DNA of 64,000 nt, from contig DATAZE010000035.1 in the NCBI GenBank assembly GCA_036272195.1, forward strand, positions 124,001-188,000, read 5' to 3'. Positions 1 through 10,383 of this stretch are shown here, one piece after another (positions within the stretch are counted from its first letter, which is position 1; every line of letters starts with the position of its first letter). This stretch comes from DASXHY01 sp036272195 (GTDB taxonomy: Bacteria; Verrucomicrobiota; Verrucomicrobiia; Limisphaerales; DASXHY01). The translations under genes and the position numbers were made by a program. The notes beneath the pieces were generated by a model. The model saw nothing but the letters and a program-made list of their open reading frames with translations, made no database searches and was not told the DNA's origin.

Positions 1-3000
1 AGTGCGGCCAATTCCGCCTTTGCCACCGCCGACTCCGTGGTTTGGACGCCTCCCGTCGGGCTCTTGGTCACCAATGTGCCCGCTTTTTATGTGCATGTTT
101 TTGATGGCATCAATCGTTCATCGAACTCAGTGCCCGTGCAGTTCCAGCAGCCGGCTCCGCTGCACTTGTATAGCTGGGGAGACAATTACTCGGGGAAGGT
201 GGGGAATGGATATATCCCGACAATGACCTGCGTTTTCTATGATACCGATATTGAAACCAACTGGGCCCGGCTCTTGCCTGATGAGCTAAATATGATGGAG
301 GTTACCGGCCTATGGAATGTGGATCCCCGCTGGAAGTATTCTCCCGGGGGTTATTATGGACCCGATCCCGGCTACCTAAGCTATCCCAGCCCGCAACAGG
401 TTCTGGACGGAGACGGAATCACCTCCATTTCCGGTTCGGATGCCAATACTATTGGAATTGATAAGGACGGAAATCTTCGGGTTTGGGGAAGAAGTTATGT
501 GGATGGGGAGGGTTTTGGAGGCGATTACCTGTTCGGCAGGCCGATGGTCCGGGAATTGAAAGAGATGGAAACATCGGAGCCGCATTTTGCCGACACTAAT
601 TCCGATTTTAGCATTTATTCGTGGCGGGATCCCTACGTGCAAGCCGCACTTGGGACGGGGACCAACTATTTCGGATTTTTGCCCTTGGACTTTGCCACAC
701 CGGTGAAGTATCTCGGACCGATTTCTAACGCAGTAAAATTAACCTTGAACATTGGCGACGCTTTCTTTGCCGTCACTGATGGTGGAAACCTGCTGTCGTG
801 GGGGTTGAGTGACTGGTCATGGCTGGGACGAGATCCTGTCGCCTACCAGGATAAGTTTCATGATGATTACATTGGCATGGACGTTGGCGTTTATCCCGAA
901 CCAGTGTTTTCCGATGGCGTGCCGGTGGTTGAAATCTGCGGCGATCAACAGTCGGGAATTCTCTGCCGCAAACTGGATGGCTCTATCTGGTGGTGGGGAC
1001 TACTTACGGGTGAATATTTCACCGGTGCGATTGACCCCGACACTAATCTTCCAGAGTCGGCCAGTAAGAACTATTACTTAACCGATGGTTCAGATAACAC
1101 CCATCCGCACGAGGTAACTTCATTGGAGGGAAGCACAGACCCGATTGTCCAGATGAGTGCGGCCAATCAACACTTTGTCTTTTTGCGCGCCAGTGGGGCG
1201 GTTTCGGAAATGGGCAGCCTGGCCAGCCTGGTTCCGGCTGACTTTTATTGGTACGGCCTTCAAATCGCACCAGACCTTGCGGCCCTGGATGCCGCTTTTG
1301 CGACGAACGAACCGGTGGCCGTTGCCGGATTGCCCACCAATGTATGCCAGGTGGCAGCGTCGGGGACTTTCGGGATTGCGCTGACCACGGATGGCAATGT
1401 TTGGATCTGGGGGTTGGCAATGGATCTCGTGGACTTTGATTATTACGGAAATGATTACTTCGATATTTGGAAATATACCCAAGACCACATTAGTACCAAT
1501 ACGGCACCGCGGCAAATAACCGGGCTTAAGAAAATTGTCAAAGTTAGAGCAGCCGGCTACGGCGCACTTCTGGCCTTGGACCAATCCGGAAGTGTCTGGG
1601 GATGGGGCTACAATTCCACGACCGATCCAATAATAGGCGACTCGGCTTCCTCGAGTCCGACTGGTTTCATATTCCAGCCGGATCCCGAGCGCATCCCGGG
1701 ATTGGCAAATGTTAAAGATATCTATGTAAACGCGTCCGCTTACAACCATACCACGGCCTATGCTCTGGGCACCGCTGCCACTGGAATGCCCGATGGACTC
1801 AAAGCCATACCGATGGATAGTCAGGTGAAACTTTCGTGGAGTATCTATTCCGGCACCACGTATTATATCGTCTACCGTTCTTTGAATGAAGATGCCGGAT
1901 ACGTGGCGGTTGGAAATTCGGCGGGAAATACATTTTCAGACCAGGGACCGTTGCAGAATGGGCAGACCTATTATTATCGAATTACCAGCGTTGTGAACGG
2001 CGTTGAATCTTCGCCTTCCTGGGACGTCGCTGCGACGCCGTTTCCAACTCCGACGCCGGTGCAAAATCTCTCCGCGGCTCTCACGTGTCATGGAGTCATC
2101 TTGCAGTGGCAGGCTCCTTCCAATGTTGTAGCCAGCCCGGTGCAAACCTATTTGGTGAAATCAGGCGATATAATCCTGGCAACGTTATATGCCAATAGCT
2201 CCAACTATTATGATCCCTATGGCCTGCTGGGACAATGCTACTCGGTCGCAGCCTGCAATACCGCCGGACAGCCGACCAACCAGGTCTGCGTCAGTGCGTC
2301 CAATTCCATTCCTTGCCCGCCGGCTCCTCTGGTGGCGGACGGTTCGTGGCTGGAAGATTCCAATGTGGATCCGGCGGATGATATGTTGGTTTTGCAATGG
2401 GCTGGCCCAATCAACACCCCCACCAACGCGGATTGCTGGAATTTCCAAACCTATGAGTTTCCGGACGATGCTTTCATCAATCAGTTGGCGAGTGGAGGCG
2501 ATGCCATATCGGTAAAGATCTGGGCACTATTTAACACTGGACAAAAAACCAGCCTGACGAATCTGGCCGTGCCCCTGACGACTCGTCTTGTCACATTGAC
2601 CAACGTCGTGAACCCGTGGCTGGCGGTAAGCAATTCCAGCGGAGTCAATGGGTCAATCTATACTGCCACCGCTTTCAGCGGGGTTACCTTGCGACCGGCG
2701 ACGAGCAATTTATTGCACACCCCGCCTCCGCCAACCGGAGCCGCCCGAGTGCGGTTAAATCGCATGCTGCTGGATGATTATTACAATTATTATGCTCAGC
2801 AGACCATCGGCAACTCGAGTTATTATGTTCAGGCACCGAATTGGGGGAGTCACCTGACTGGATTCACCGTGCATTACCGGACCGTGATTGATTTCAATGG
2901 CCGCACCCTGGATAAGCAGCGGCAAATCAGTCTGGGATTGAAAGATTTTCAATACTATACCAATTACGGATCACTGTATGGTGATTTGTATCAATACCAC

Positions 3001-6000
3001 TGGAAAATTCCTCAAGGGTGCGAGAGCTGGGCAAGCGTGGCAGCGGTTATAGATGGGGTGGAAGGGGATATTTCAAGCCAGGCCGGCCCGATCTATCCGA
3101 CTATTCCTGACGGTGCCACTAATGCTTGGAGCGGAAGCATCCGCGCAGTCCCTGGTTATAAACAAGTTTATCTAGATTGGCAGGATAGCGACTCCATGTA
3201 TAGCTGGGATGTTTATTTTTCGACAAATTCGACCGTTCACGGCGTGGGTAATTGGGATCGGGTGCCGGGTGGAACCGCATTGCAAATCAATCGCTGCTGG
3301 CACACCGGGCTGCTGGTCAATTCCAATTACTCTTACGAGGTCGCTGCCAACATGGTGGATGGCTCTACAGTTTATTCTCCGGTTGTCACCGCCAAGGTGC
3401 TCGCCGCGTCCGCTCCAACGTTGACAAATTTCACCGCCAAAGCTTCAGCTTATGACGCCATGGTGCTGGTGGAATGGAAAGTTCCAAAAACCAACCTGAC
3501 GGATCCCGATATCATTAACCAGACCAACTGGCAGTTTTTTGTGGAACGAAAACCAAGTGCTTCCGATGATTCAGGCTATACACTGGCGACTGGGAGTGGT
3601 TTCGGACTGGCCTACCTGGATACCGATGTAACAGATGGAAATAGCTACACCTATCGGGTTACCGCCTTCGACACCTCCTTTAACCGGCTGCAAGCGCTGG
3701 CCGGGTTGAACGGCGGCACCAATACGTCGATAACGCCGACGGCAACCAACAGTCTGACTTTGTTGCCGCCCAAACCCGGTAATGGCTTTATTGACCTCAC
3801 CTGGAGTCCCATTCGAGCCACCCGGTTTACGGTGGAACATTCCCTGAGCACTAACGGGCCGTTTGAAGTAGTGGCGACCCTGGACGCAGAGAACGCCTTT
3901 GGCAATGCTCAGAATACTTACCGGCATATAGGGTTGCAAAACGGCGTGATGCATTATTATCAAATTGTGGCTCTCACACCTACGGGATTCGAGATTGATT
4001 CCCCCATCCTGGGCGCCATGCCGCTGGCCACTCTTACTCCTTTGCCGCCTCAGCAGTTCCAAGGGACGCTGCATCCAGGAGACACGAACGTCGTGGTGCT
4101 GAGCTGGCTGCCCGAAACTGCGGTGAACAGTTTTCAGCTCTATCTCCAGGATCAAAGTCAGCTTACACTTCTCTATGAAGGACCCGCCGTTTCGGCCGGT
4201 TACACGGTGCCGAATACGGCGACAACGAACGACGTGTTCACCTTCGCGGTCCGGGCCGTAAATAACACGGGCCTGGCCAGTGATTTCTCTTTCACCACAG
4301 TTAGTAATCAAGCCCCGGACGACTTGAGCGGAGTGCCCGTGGTGCAGCCAATAATGTTGCAAGTGGCGGGGTGGATGCCGCACGGAACCAATGTTTCGTT
4401 GACGGTGACGGGACCGACGAATCTGGCCTTGAATGCAGTGGTGAGCGTGCCCTTTGTGCAGGAAGTCAGTTTTTATGACAGCGGTACATTGCTAGGCACA
4501 GTGAGTGATCCCCCCTATCAATATAATTGGAATCATGTGCCGGGTGGATCGCATTCTCTCTCGGCGTCTGTGCAGGCCAAGGGCGGGAACTCCAGCTCTT
4601 TGTTGAATGGCGGAGGGGTGACATTTGTTTCCGACCCGGTTCCGGTTCAAGTGAATGTGATGCCGGAATTGTCGGCCTATCAGACTTCGGTCACGGACCT
4701 GCAATTGCCTGCTGTCGGCCTGCCAATCTCTGTTGGCCGCTCTTACAGCAGTCGCAACACGAATTCCGATGTTTCGCTGGGAATGGGCTGGGTCGCGGAC
4801 TGGAACCTGCCAACACTAACTCTGTCCACTAATCTGGGCTACGGCTGGGGTGGGATAGTGCAGGCCAATCTGGGAACTCCTTATTATTATATCAGCGATG
4901 CAGTGGGGCATTTTGTGACCGTCACATTGCCGGGCGGTGGCAGCGCCGGCTTTGCACCGCAAATGAATTATTATCCAAGCGAGGAGCCTTACAACTATGC
5001 TTCCTCCGGCGGTGGCACGGAAATATCGATGAGTTATGAACCGTTTGATGTGGGCCAGGGCACACTGCAATCAGATGGGGTTGGCGCAATAACCATCGGG
5101 AATGTTTCCGATACCGACACGGCGTGGCCGTCAGCCTATCTGGCCTTCGACGATCTTTCGCCCACTATTTTCACTTATATGGCTCCTGATGGGACGAAAT
5201 ATTACTACGGGCAGCAACGTGACGCTGTAACGTGGTTGCCGACCTCGGTTAAGGATCGGACTGGCAATATGCTGAATTACACTTACGCCACATCCGATAC
5301 CAATGATCCGGCCTATAGTCCTCTTACTGCTGGTCGCTTGATGTCCATCCGGAATTCAGGCGGAAGACAGGCCACATTCGCCTATCCATCAACCAATGAA
5401 GTGGACGTGCTGGATATGATCGGGACAAATGCGTCCGTAAAATATCTGCTCGCGAATGGGAAGCTGAGTCAGGTGTTAAGACTGGTGAATCGCTCGGGAG
5501 CGGGTCGGTACGAAACCAATACTTATAACTACGGTAGCACGGGACATGATCAGAACCGTCTGACAGATGTTTATGACGCGCGCGGGGTGCGAACGCTGCA
5601 TAATGTCTATACTAATTCCGTGAACGGCGACGACGAAGGCGACTTCTGCGTGCAGATTGTTCCGGGACGCACGAATCTGTATTTCGTTGATACCGATCTT
5701 AATCTCACCGTTAGAGCGACTACTGCAACCGCAACTAATACGGCTCGGGTGAACAGTGATTCGTCGGGAGCCATCTCGGGCGTCACCGTGCCGGTAGCGG
5801 GTGCCGATCCATCAACCAATGCCTCACAATCTGTTTACGACAGTCACGGCAATCTGGTGAGCCAATCAGATGCCAATGGGAATACAACAACATACCAATA
5901 TGACGATAAAAATCGGTTGGTCGGGCAATCTGATGCAGACGGAAACACAAAAACAGTAACATTAAATGATTTTGGCCAACCAAATATTTCCATCGATGCT

Positions 6001-9000
6001 AACGGCCAGCAGACTCTATATACTTACGACGCTGTGGGAAACGTTGTGAATGAACGGGACCCGGCGCAGATTTCCACGGATTATGGATATGACAAACCGT
6101 TGAAGGATGCGAACCGGAATATCCTGGTCGGAGAACTCCCCGCCAGCGAAACACAGACTGTGCCGGGAGTGCCATGCCAGATTGTTACGCTTTCGACCTA
6201 CCAGACAAATGGGGCGGCAGGCGTATTAGGCGACTTGTTGAGCACGACTCTGGAATGGGTGGACACAAAGGGAGCAGTCATGAACACTCCGGTTACTACC
6301 AGCTATACTTATGACGCCAATGGCAATCGCCTGACCGAGACCAAGACCCGGACGGTTCCTACCGGAATACAAACGATTCACACTACGTATTACTACGATG
6401 CTCAAAATCGAGCGACGAACACGGTGATTTCGGCGGATGGAGCCGAAGCATTGCCGGCGCAGAGCAATTCCGTCGCTTATAATTCGTTGGGCAAACAATT
6501 CACCAGCACGGATGCGGCTGGGCGGGTCACAACCAACATCTACGATTTCAACGGCAATCTCATTGAGACGGATTATCCCGATGGTACGGTGAGCCGCACC
6601 GCTTATGACGGCTTTGGCCGGCAGCAATACATTCAGGATCGAGCGGTGTCGAGTGGTGGCGTGACCACTGCCCCGGCGATACGGAACACGTACGATGCGT
6701 CGGGTCGGGTGGTAAAGACGGAGCGTTGCGATGCAGTGCAATTGGCGCGTAACGTCGCCACCCCGGGAACCGATTTTGTGGGCACAACTAATGAGGTGCA
6801 GTTCAAGATGGCCGTGAATAATGCGGGCACAACGCTGACCACGTCGCGTACATTTTACAATGTAGTGGGTCAGAAACAATATTCGGTGAATGCGCGCGGG
6901 GCGGTGACAGAATACCGCTATGACGCAGCGAGCCGCAGGACGAACATGCTGGTACATGCCTCCTACTACAATCCCACAAATGATGCGCCACCGGCTCTTT
7001 TGGACACGGTTCAGAGCACCACCTATACCTACGACGCGAATGGCAATCAATTAACAGTTACCGATGCGGCGGGACATACGACGACGTCGGTTTATGACGA
7101 TGCGAATCGGGTGAAGGAAATAGATTATCCCTCGAGCAACGGTACCGCCAGCCGATATACATATTACGACGGACTTGGCCGAAAAATCCAGGAAACCGAC
7201 GAAGCCGGTATTGCCACAGCCTACACCTACGACTTCCGCGGATTACTGACATCGGTCACCCTTGCCTTCGGATCGACTAATGCCGTCACCACCGTTTACC
7301 AATACGATGAACTCGGTAATGAAATTCAGCAAATCGACGCGGCGGGTCACACCACTACTTTCCGCTACGACGCACTGGGTCGGCGAACCGGCAGGACATT
7401 GCCGGGCAATCAATCCGAAGGTTTCGCTTATGATCTGGCCGGCAATCAGATTTATGCGACGAATTTCAACGGCGTCATCATTACCAATCGCTATGATTGG
7501 GCTTCGGGTCACCTGACAAATTCCAGTTCGGTCGGTTACAAAACGACGTTTGCCTTCAACGCGACGGGCTTACGCACGAACATGATTGATGCGAGCGGGG
7601 CAACCGCTTTTTATTATAACGATCTCAACGAATTAACAAATAAAACCGTGATTTGGAACGGTGGCCCGACCGTTGCCTTGCAATACGGTTATGACACCTT
7701 GGGCAGCATAACGAACATCCAATCGTCCACGGCCGGTGGCGTGAATTTGGCCTACAATTATGACCTACTGGGACGAATTACCAATGTTCTGGCCAACGGT
7801 GCTTCAGTTTCGGGTTACGGCTTTGATGTCGTCGGTAATCTCCAGACGATGCGTTACGGCAACGGTATCACGAATCTTTATCAATATGATTCACGGAACC
7901 GCTTGACGAATCTCGTGTGGAAGTTGAATGTCAATCTTCTGGCAAACTTCGGTTATGTCTTAGGCGCGACGGGTAATCGGACCGGATCGAGTGAAAGCCT
8001 GAACGGCACGTCGCGGACATACACTTGGGGCTACGATTCTTTGTATCGGATGACGAGCGAAGCCATCGGAAACCTGGGAACGCTAAATTACGGATTTGAT
8101 GCAGTCGGTAACCGCACCAACCGGACGTCAAGCGTTACCGGGATTGCGAATCAGTCGCCGACTTACAATGCGAACGATTGGGTGACGAGCGATATATATG
8201 ACAAAAATGGCAATACTACGAACTCGTCTGGTAGTGCCTATCAATACGATGTCCTGAATCACCTGACGAACGTCAACAACGGGACGGTGCTGGTCGTTTA
8301 CGACGGTGATGGCAACCGCGTGAGCAAGAAGGTCGGAACCACCACAACCTATTATCTGGTAGACAATGTCAATCCCACTGGTTATGCACAGGTTCTGGAG
8401 GAATGGACTTCCACTGGCACACCCGCGTTGAGCCGCGTTTACGATTACGGACTGACATTGATTTCCCAACGCCAGGCTCCCAGCGGGACTGTCAGCTATT
8501 ATGGCGCTGACGGTCACGGCAGCACGCGTTTCTTGGCCGGCGCCAGCGGCACAATAACAGACACTTGCACATATGATGCTTACGGGTTGGTGGCTGGCAG
8601 CAGCGGCAGTACGCCAAATAATCGTCTATACTGCGGGGAGCAATGGGATAGCGATCTCGGCATGTATTACCTGCGCGCGAGATATTTCAAACCGGATACG
8701 GGAAGGTTTTGGACAATGGATATCTACCAAGGACACGCTGAAGATCCGCTATCCATTCATAAGTATCTGTATTGCCACGCAGATCCAGTGAATAACATTG
8801 ACCCGACAGGCATGATGACGTGGGAGCAGTTCCTTGGCTACGATGCGGAAGAGGCGATTCAGGAAGAATACCTCGATATGCATCCTGCCGAAGCTCCGTT
8901 CATCTCTTTCGGAACAAGGCAGTATTACAATCCTATAAACTATTTAAAGCCAGACATCTTCGTTTCTACGCCGGGAAACAAACGGTATCTAGAAATAAAG

Positions 9001-9396
9001 CCTATCTCTGACAGCGGTGTCGTTGCAGGGGTTGCTAAAATGATTGTGAACGCGGTTGCCTTTGGTCCTGCAGGTTACAAGCCGGATACAGCTTGGCAAC
9101 CATTATCATCAGTGCTTGAAACACCTTCTGGAGAGACAATCTTTGTCATCAATGTCGGCGGGGTAGTGTTTTACCAGGATGTTGACTTACTCGAATGGAA
9201 ACTTATCACAGCTGGAGCCATCGTCGCTGCAAAAGACTTGCTACCATTCCTGAGGGCTCAAGGCCTTACGTTAAAACCGGCACTAGCGGCAATAAATAAA
9301 ATGGCGAGCCGGGTTGGGCTTGCCGAGGAGGCTGAATTAGAGGACTATGAATTACTTGCCGATGAGAACGCTCTGATGGGGGGTGTTGCCTTATAA
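1..9396 (+). CDS. Giant RCC1/FN3/Rhs repeat protein with polymorphic C-terminal toxin tip (5' partial)
   Basis: The frame is open to the window edge, so the N-terminus lies upstream. A GTG at 37 is only the first in-frame candidate and is not a convincing start. Order of parts: RCC1-like repeats (nt ~170-1770, with recurring WGWG/VWIWG-type motifs), several fibronectin-III-like domains (~1780-4340), an Ig-like segment (~4340-4650), an Rhs entry domain, then YD repeats (~5240-8500, many YDAxGN motifs). The Rhs core-end motif RARYFKPDTGRFWTMD follows at ~8675-8725, and DPTG sits at 8800. After DPTG comes a non-repetitive tail of about 195 residues containing PD (nt 8950-8955) and ExK (8992-9000), as in PD-(D/E)xK nucleases. 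Rhs proteins encapsulate and deliver a variable C-terminal toxin. A surface or secreted contact-dependent toxin is inferred. Confidence 0.88.
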   Translation, partial: SAANSAFATADSVVWTPPVGLLVTNVPAFYVHVFDGINRSSNSVPVQFQQPAPLHLYSWGDNYSGKVGNGYIPTMTCVFYDTDIETNWARLLPDELNMMEVTGLWNVDPRWKYSPGGYYGPDPGYLSYPSPQQVLDGDGITSISGSDANTIGIDKDGNLRVWGRSYVDGEGFGGDYLFGRPMVRELKEMETSEPHFADTNSDFSIYSWRDPYVQAALGTGTNYFGFLPLDFATPVKYLGPISNAVKLTLNIGDAFFAVTDGGNLLSWGLSDWSWLGRDPVAYQDKFHDDYIGMDVGVYPEPVFSDGVPVVEICGDQQSGILCRKLDGSIWWWGLLTGEYFTGAIDPDTNLPESASKNYYLTDGSDNTHPHEVTSLEGSTDPIVQMSAANQHFVFLRASGAVSEMGSLASLVPADFYWYGLQIAPDLAALDAAFATNEPVAVAGLPTNVCQVAASGTFGIALTTDGNVWIWGLAMDLVDFDYYGNDYFDIWKYTQDHISTNTAPRQITGLKKIVKVRAAGYGALLALDQSGSVWGWGYNSTTDPIIGDSASSSPTGFIFQPDPERIPGLANVKDIYVNASAYNHTTAYALGTAATGMPDGLKAIPMDSQVKLSWSIYSGTTYYIVYRSLNEDAGYVAVGNSAGNTFSDQGPLQNGQTYYYRITSVVNGVESSPSWDVAATPFPTPTPVQNLSAALTCHGVILQWQAPSNVVASPVQTYLVKSGDIILATLYANSSNYYDPYGLLGQCYSVAACNTAGQPTNQVCVSASNSIPCPPAPLVADGSWLEDSNVDPADDMLVLQWAGPINTPTNADCWNFQTYEFPDDAFINQLASGGDAISVKIWALFNTGQKTSLTNLAVPLTTRLVTLTNVVNPWLAVSNSSGVNGSIYTATAFSGVTLRPATSNLLHTPPPPTGAARVRLNRMLLDDYYNYYAQQTIGNSSYYVQAPNWGSHLTGFTVHYRTVIDFNGRTLDKQRQISLGLKDFQYYTNYGSLYGDLYQYHWKIPQGCESWASVAAVIDGVEGDISSQAGPIYPTIPDGATNAWSGSIRAVPGYKQVYLDWQDSDSMYSWDVYFSTNSTVHGVGNWDRVPGGTALQINRCWHTGLLVNSNYSYEVAANMVDGSTVYSPVVTAKVLAASAPTLTNFTAKASAYDAMVLVEWKVPKTNLTDPDIINQTNWQFFVERKPSASDDSGYTLATGSGFGLAYLDTDVTDGNSYTYRVTAFDTSFNRLQALAGLNGGTNTSITPTATNSLTLLPPKPGNGFIDLTWSPIRATRFTVEHSLSTNGPFEVVATLDAENAFGNAQNTYRHIGLQNGVMHYYQIVALTPTGFEIDSPILGAMPLATLTPLPPQQFQGTLHPGDTNVVVLSWLPETAVNSFQLYLQDQSQLTLLYEGPAVSAGYTVPNTATTNDVFTFAVRAVNNTGLASDFSFTTVSNQAPDDLSGVPVVQPIMLQVAGWMPHGTNVSLTVTGPTNLALNAVVSVPFVQEVSFYDSGTLLGTVSDPPYQYNWNHVPGGSHSLSASVQAKGGNSSSLLNGGGVTFVSDPVPVQVNVMPELSAYQTSVTDLQLPAVGLPISVGRSYSSRNTNSDVSLGMGWVADWNLPTLTLSTNLGYGWGGIVQANLGTPYYYISDAVGHFVTVTLPGGGSAGFAPQMNYYPSEEPYNYASSGGGTEISMSYEPFDVGQGTLQSDGVGAITIGNVSDTDTAWPSAYLAFDDLSPTIFTYMAPDGTKYYYGQQRDAVTWLPTSVKDRTGNMLNYTYATSDTNDPAYSPLTAGRLMSIRNSGGRQATFAYPSTNEVDVLDMIGTNASVKYLLANGKLSQVLRLVNRSGAGRYETNTYNYGSTGHDQNRLTDVYDARGVRTLHNVYTNSVNGDDEGDFCVQIVPGRTNLYFVDTDLNLTVRATTATATNTARVNSDSSGAISGVTVPVAGADPSTNASQSVYDSHGNLVSQSDANGNTTTYQYDDKNRLVGQSDADGNTKTVTLNDFGQPNISIDANGQQTLYTYDAVGNVVNERDPAQISTDYGYDKPLKDANRNILVGELPASETQTVPGVPCQIVTLSTYQTNGAAGVLGDLLSTTLEWVDTKGAVMNTPVTTSYTYDANGNRLTETKTRTVPTGIQTIHTTYYYDAQNRATNTVISADGAEALPAQSNSVAYNSLGKQFTSTDAAGRVTTNIYDFNGNLIETDYPDGTVSRTAYDGFGRQQYIQDRAVSSGGVTTAPAIRNTYDASGRVVKTERCDAVQLARNVATPGTDFVGTTNEVQFKMAVNNAGTTLTTSRTFYNVVGQKQYSVNARGAVTEYRYDAASRRTNMLVHASYYNPTNDAPPALLDTVQSTTYTYDANGNQLTVTDAAGHTTTSVYDDANRVKEIDYPSSNGTASRYTYYDGLGRKIQETDEAGIATAYTYDFRGLLTSVTLAFGSTNAVTTVYQYDELGNEIQQIDAAGHTTTFRYDALGRRTGRTLPGNQSEGFAYDLAGNQIYATNFNGVIITNRYDWASGHLTNSSSVGYKTTFAFNATGLRTNMIDASGATAFYYNDLNELTNKTVIWNGGPTVALQYGYDTLGSITNIQSSTAGGVNLAYNYDLLGRITNVLANGASVSGYGFDVVGNLQTMRYGNGITNLYQYDSRNRLTNLVWKLNVNLLANFGYVLGATGNRTGSSESLNGTSRTYTWGYDSLYRMTSEAIGNLGTLNYGFDAVGNRTNRTSSVTGIANQSPTYNANDWVTSDIYDKNGNTTNSSGSAYQYDVLNHLTNVNNGTVLVVYDGDGNRVSKKVGTTTTYYLVDNVNPTGYAQVLEEWTSTGTPALSRVYDYGLTLISQRQAPSGTVSYYGADGHGSTRFLAGASGTITDTCTYDAYGLVAGSSGSTPNNRLYCGEQWDSDLGMYYLRARYFKPDTGRFWTMDIYQGHAEDPLSIHKYLYCHADPVNNIDPTGMMTWEQFLGYDAEEAIQEEYLDMHPAEAPFISFGTRQYYNPINYLKPDIFVSTPGNKRYLEIKPISDSGVVAGVAKMIVNAVAFGPAGYKPDTAWQPLSSVLETPSGETIFVINVGGVVFYQDVDLLEWKLITAGAIVAAKDLLPFLRAQGLTLKPALAAINKMASRVGLAEEAELEDYELLADENALMGGVAL

Positions 9397-9450
9397 CTAA
9401 TGATTTAAGTTCATATTGCATTTGGGCTATAGCACTGCAATTCTCGGTTT

Positions 9451-10299
9451 ATGAATTTGTATTTGCAAATTTTGAGCCAAGTTCAAACAGCGGATCTTTT
9501 CCGTATGATTTTAGTGCCTGGGGCTCTTTGCTCGCGTTTCGGAGGATGCCAGCTAAAGATGTCTGCGGGTGGAAAACTTCAAACCCGAAATTTTTCTACG
9601 CTTGACGAAGCGGTTTCCAACATTCGACACAGCAAATTCAACCAAATCGAAATTGCACATTCAATTGCCAAAGATAGTATATTCCGGATGCCGGGATATG
9701 CTCGCTCGATGGTTGGATTATTCACTGTATCTCCAACTTGCGATTTTTGGTTCAAAGCAAAGGATTGGCCTGTGGGCGGCGAAAAGGCGATGCGAACGCG
9801 CAAAATGAATGCAAAGGCCGCCGAGGCGGCACTGGCCCACTATGGTGTCAATCGGAAGCCCACGATCTACGAAGTGGCCATTGAAATTGACACATCAGAA
9901 CCGCAAGACAAAGTTCTCGATGCTTCTACGGAATGGCTGGCCGAATTTGTTCCAAAACATTTTGGCTCCCTGGCTCTTTTCGGTTGTATCGATGTAGGAG
10001 GCCGGGAATTCTTTGTAAAATTGGAATCTAATGTGCTCATGACAGAGAATATTAGAGTTATGTCGAAACTGTTGCCCGCTGCGTATCCTGAACTAGGGCA
10101 GAAATTCGATGCGCTGCACCCCGTAATGTTCGGTGCCAAGAGAGTATGTGAGGGGATCGGATTGGCGTTGGGAAGGGATGCTAGGGTAATTCTTGATGAC
10201 GCGGTCGATGATTTCGCGGTTGTTCGAGTGAAAGCGGACTCTCAAGCGCGAGCGACAAGGAGCCGTGTGTCAGAATGGATATTGTCTTCTGAGGCATGA
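9451..10299 (+). CDS. Hypothetical protein, candidate immunity protein for the upstream Rhs tip
   Basis: Starts 54 nt after the Rhs stop codon, on the same strand, in the position where Rhs systems normally carry an immunity gene. The 282-residue product has no signal peptide or membrane segment that I can see, and I do not recognise a family. The AT-richer sequence at the start of the gene suggests it was acquired together with the Rhs tail. An in-frame ATG at 9559 has GGAGG 13 nt upstream and could be the real start, giving 246 residues. The immunity role is inferred from position alone. An unrelated orphan gene is the main alternative. Confidence 0.6.
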   Translation: MNLYLQILSQVQTADLFRMILVPGALCSRFGGCQLKMSAGGKLQTRNFSTLDEAVSNIRHSKFNQIEIAHSIAKDSIFRMPGYARSMVGLFTVSPTCDFWFKAKDWPVGGEKAMRTRKMNAKAAEAALAHYGVNRKPTIYEVAIEIDTSEPQDKVLDASTEWLAEFVPKHFGSLALFGCIDVGGREFFVKLESNVLMTENIRVMSKLLPAAYPELGQKFDALHPVMFGAKRVCEGIGLALGRDARVILDDAVDDFAVVRVKADSQARATRSRVSEWILSSEA

Positions 10300-10383
10300 A
10301 AGTTGAACGCTTCTTAGCTACGAACGTCATGGAAATTCGCCGCCTCATTGCCTGGCTTCAGGAATTCCTTTGCTGAGCGAATC

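Noticed and set aside
3571..4383. Long open frame on the reverse strand inside the Rhs gene
   Set aside because: It is antisense to clear FN3-like coding sequence, has arginine/histidine-rich composition typical of a shadow frame, and has no recognisable domain.
6226..7050. 274-codon reverse frame inside the YD-repeat region
   Set aside because: It mirrors the YD repeats on the other strand; no start context or domain supports it.
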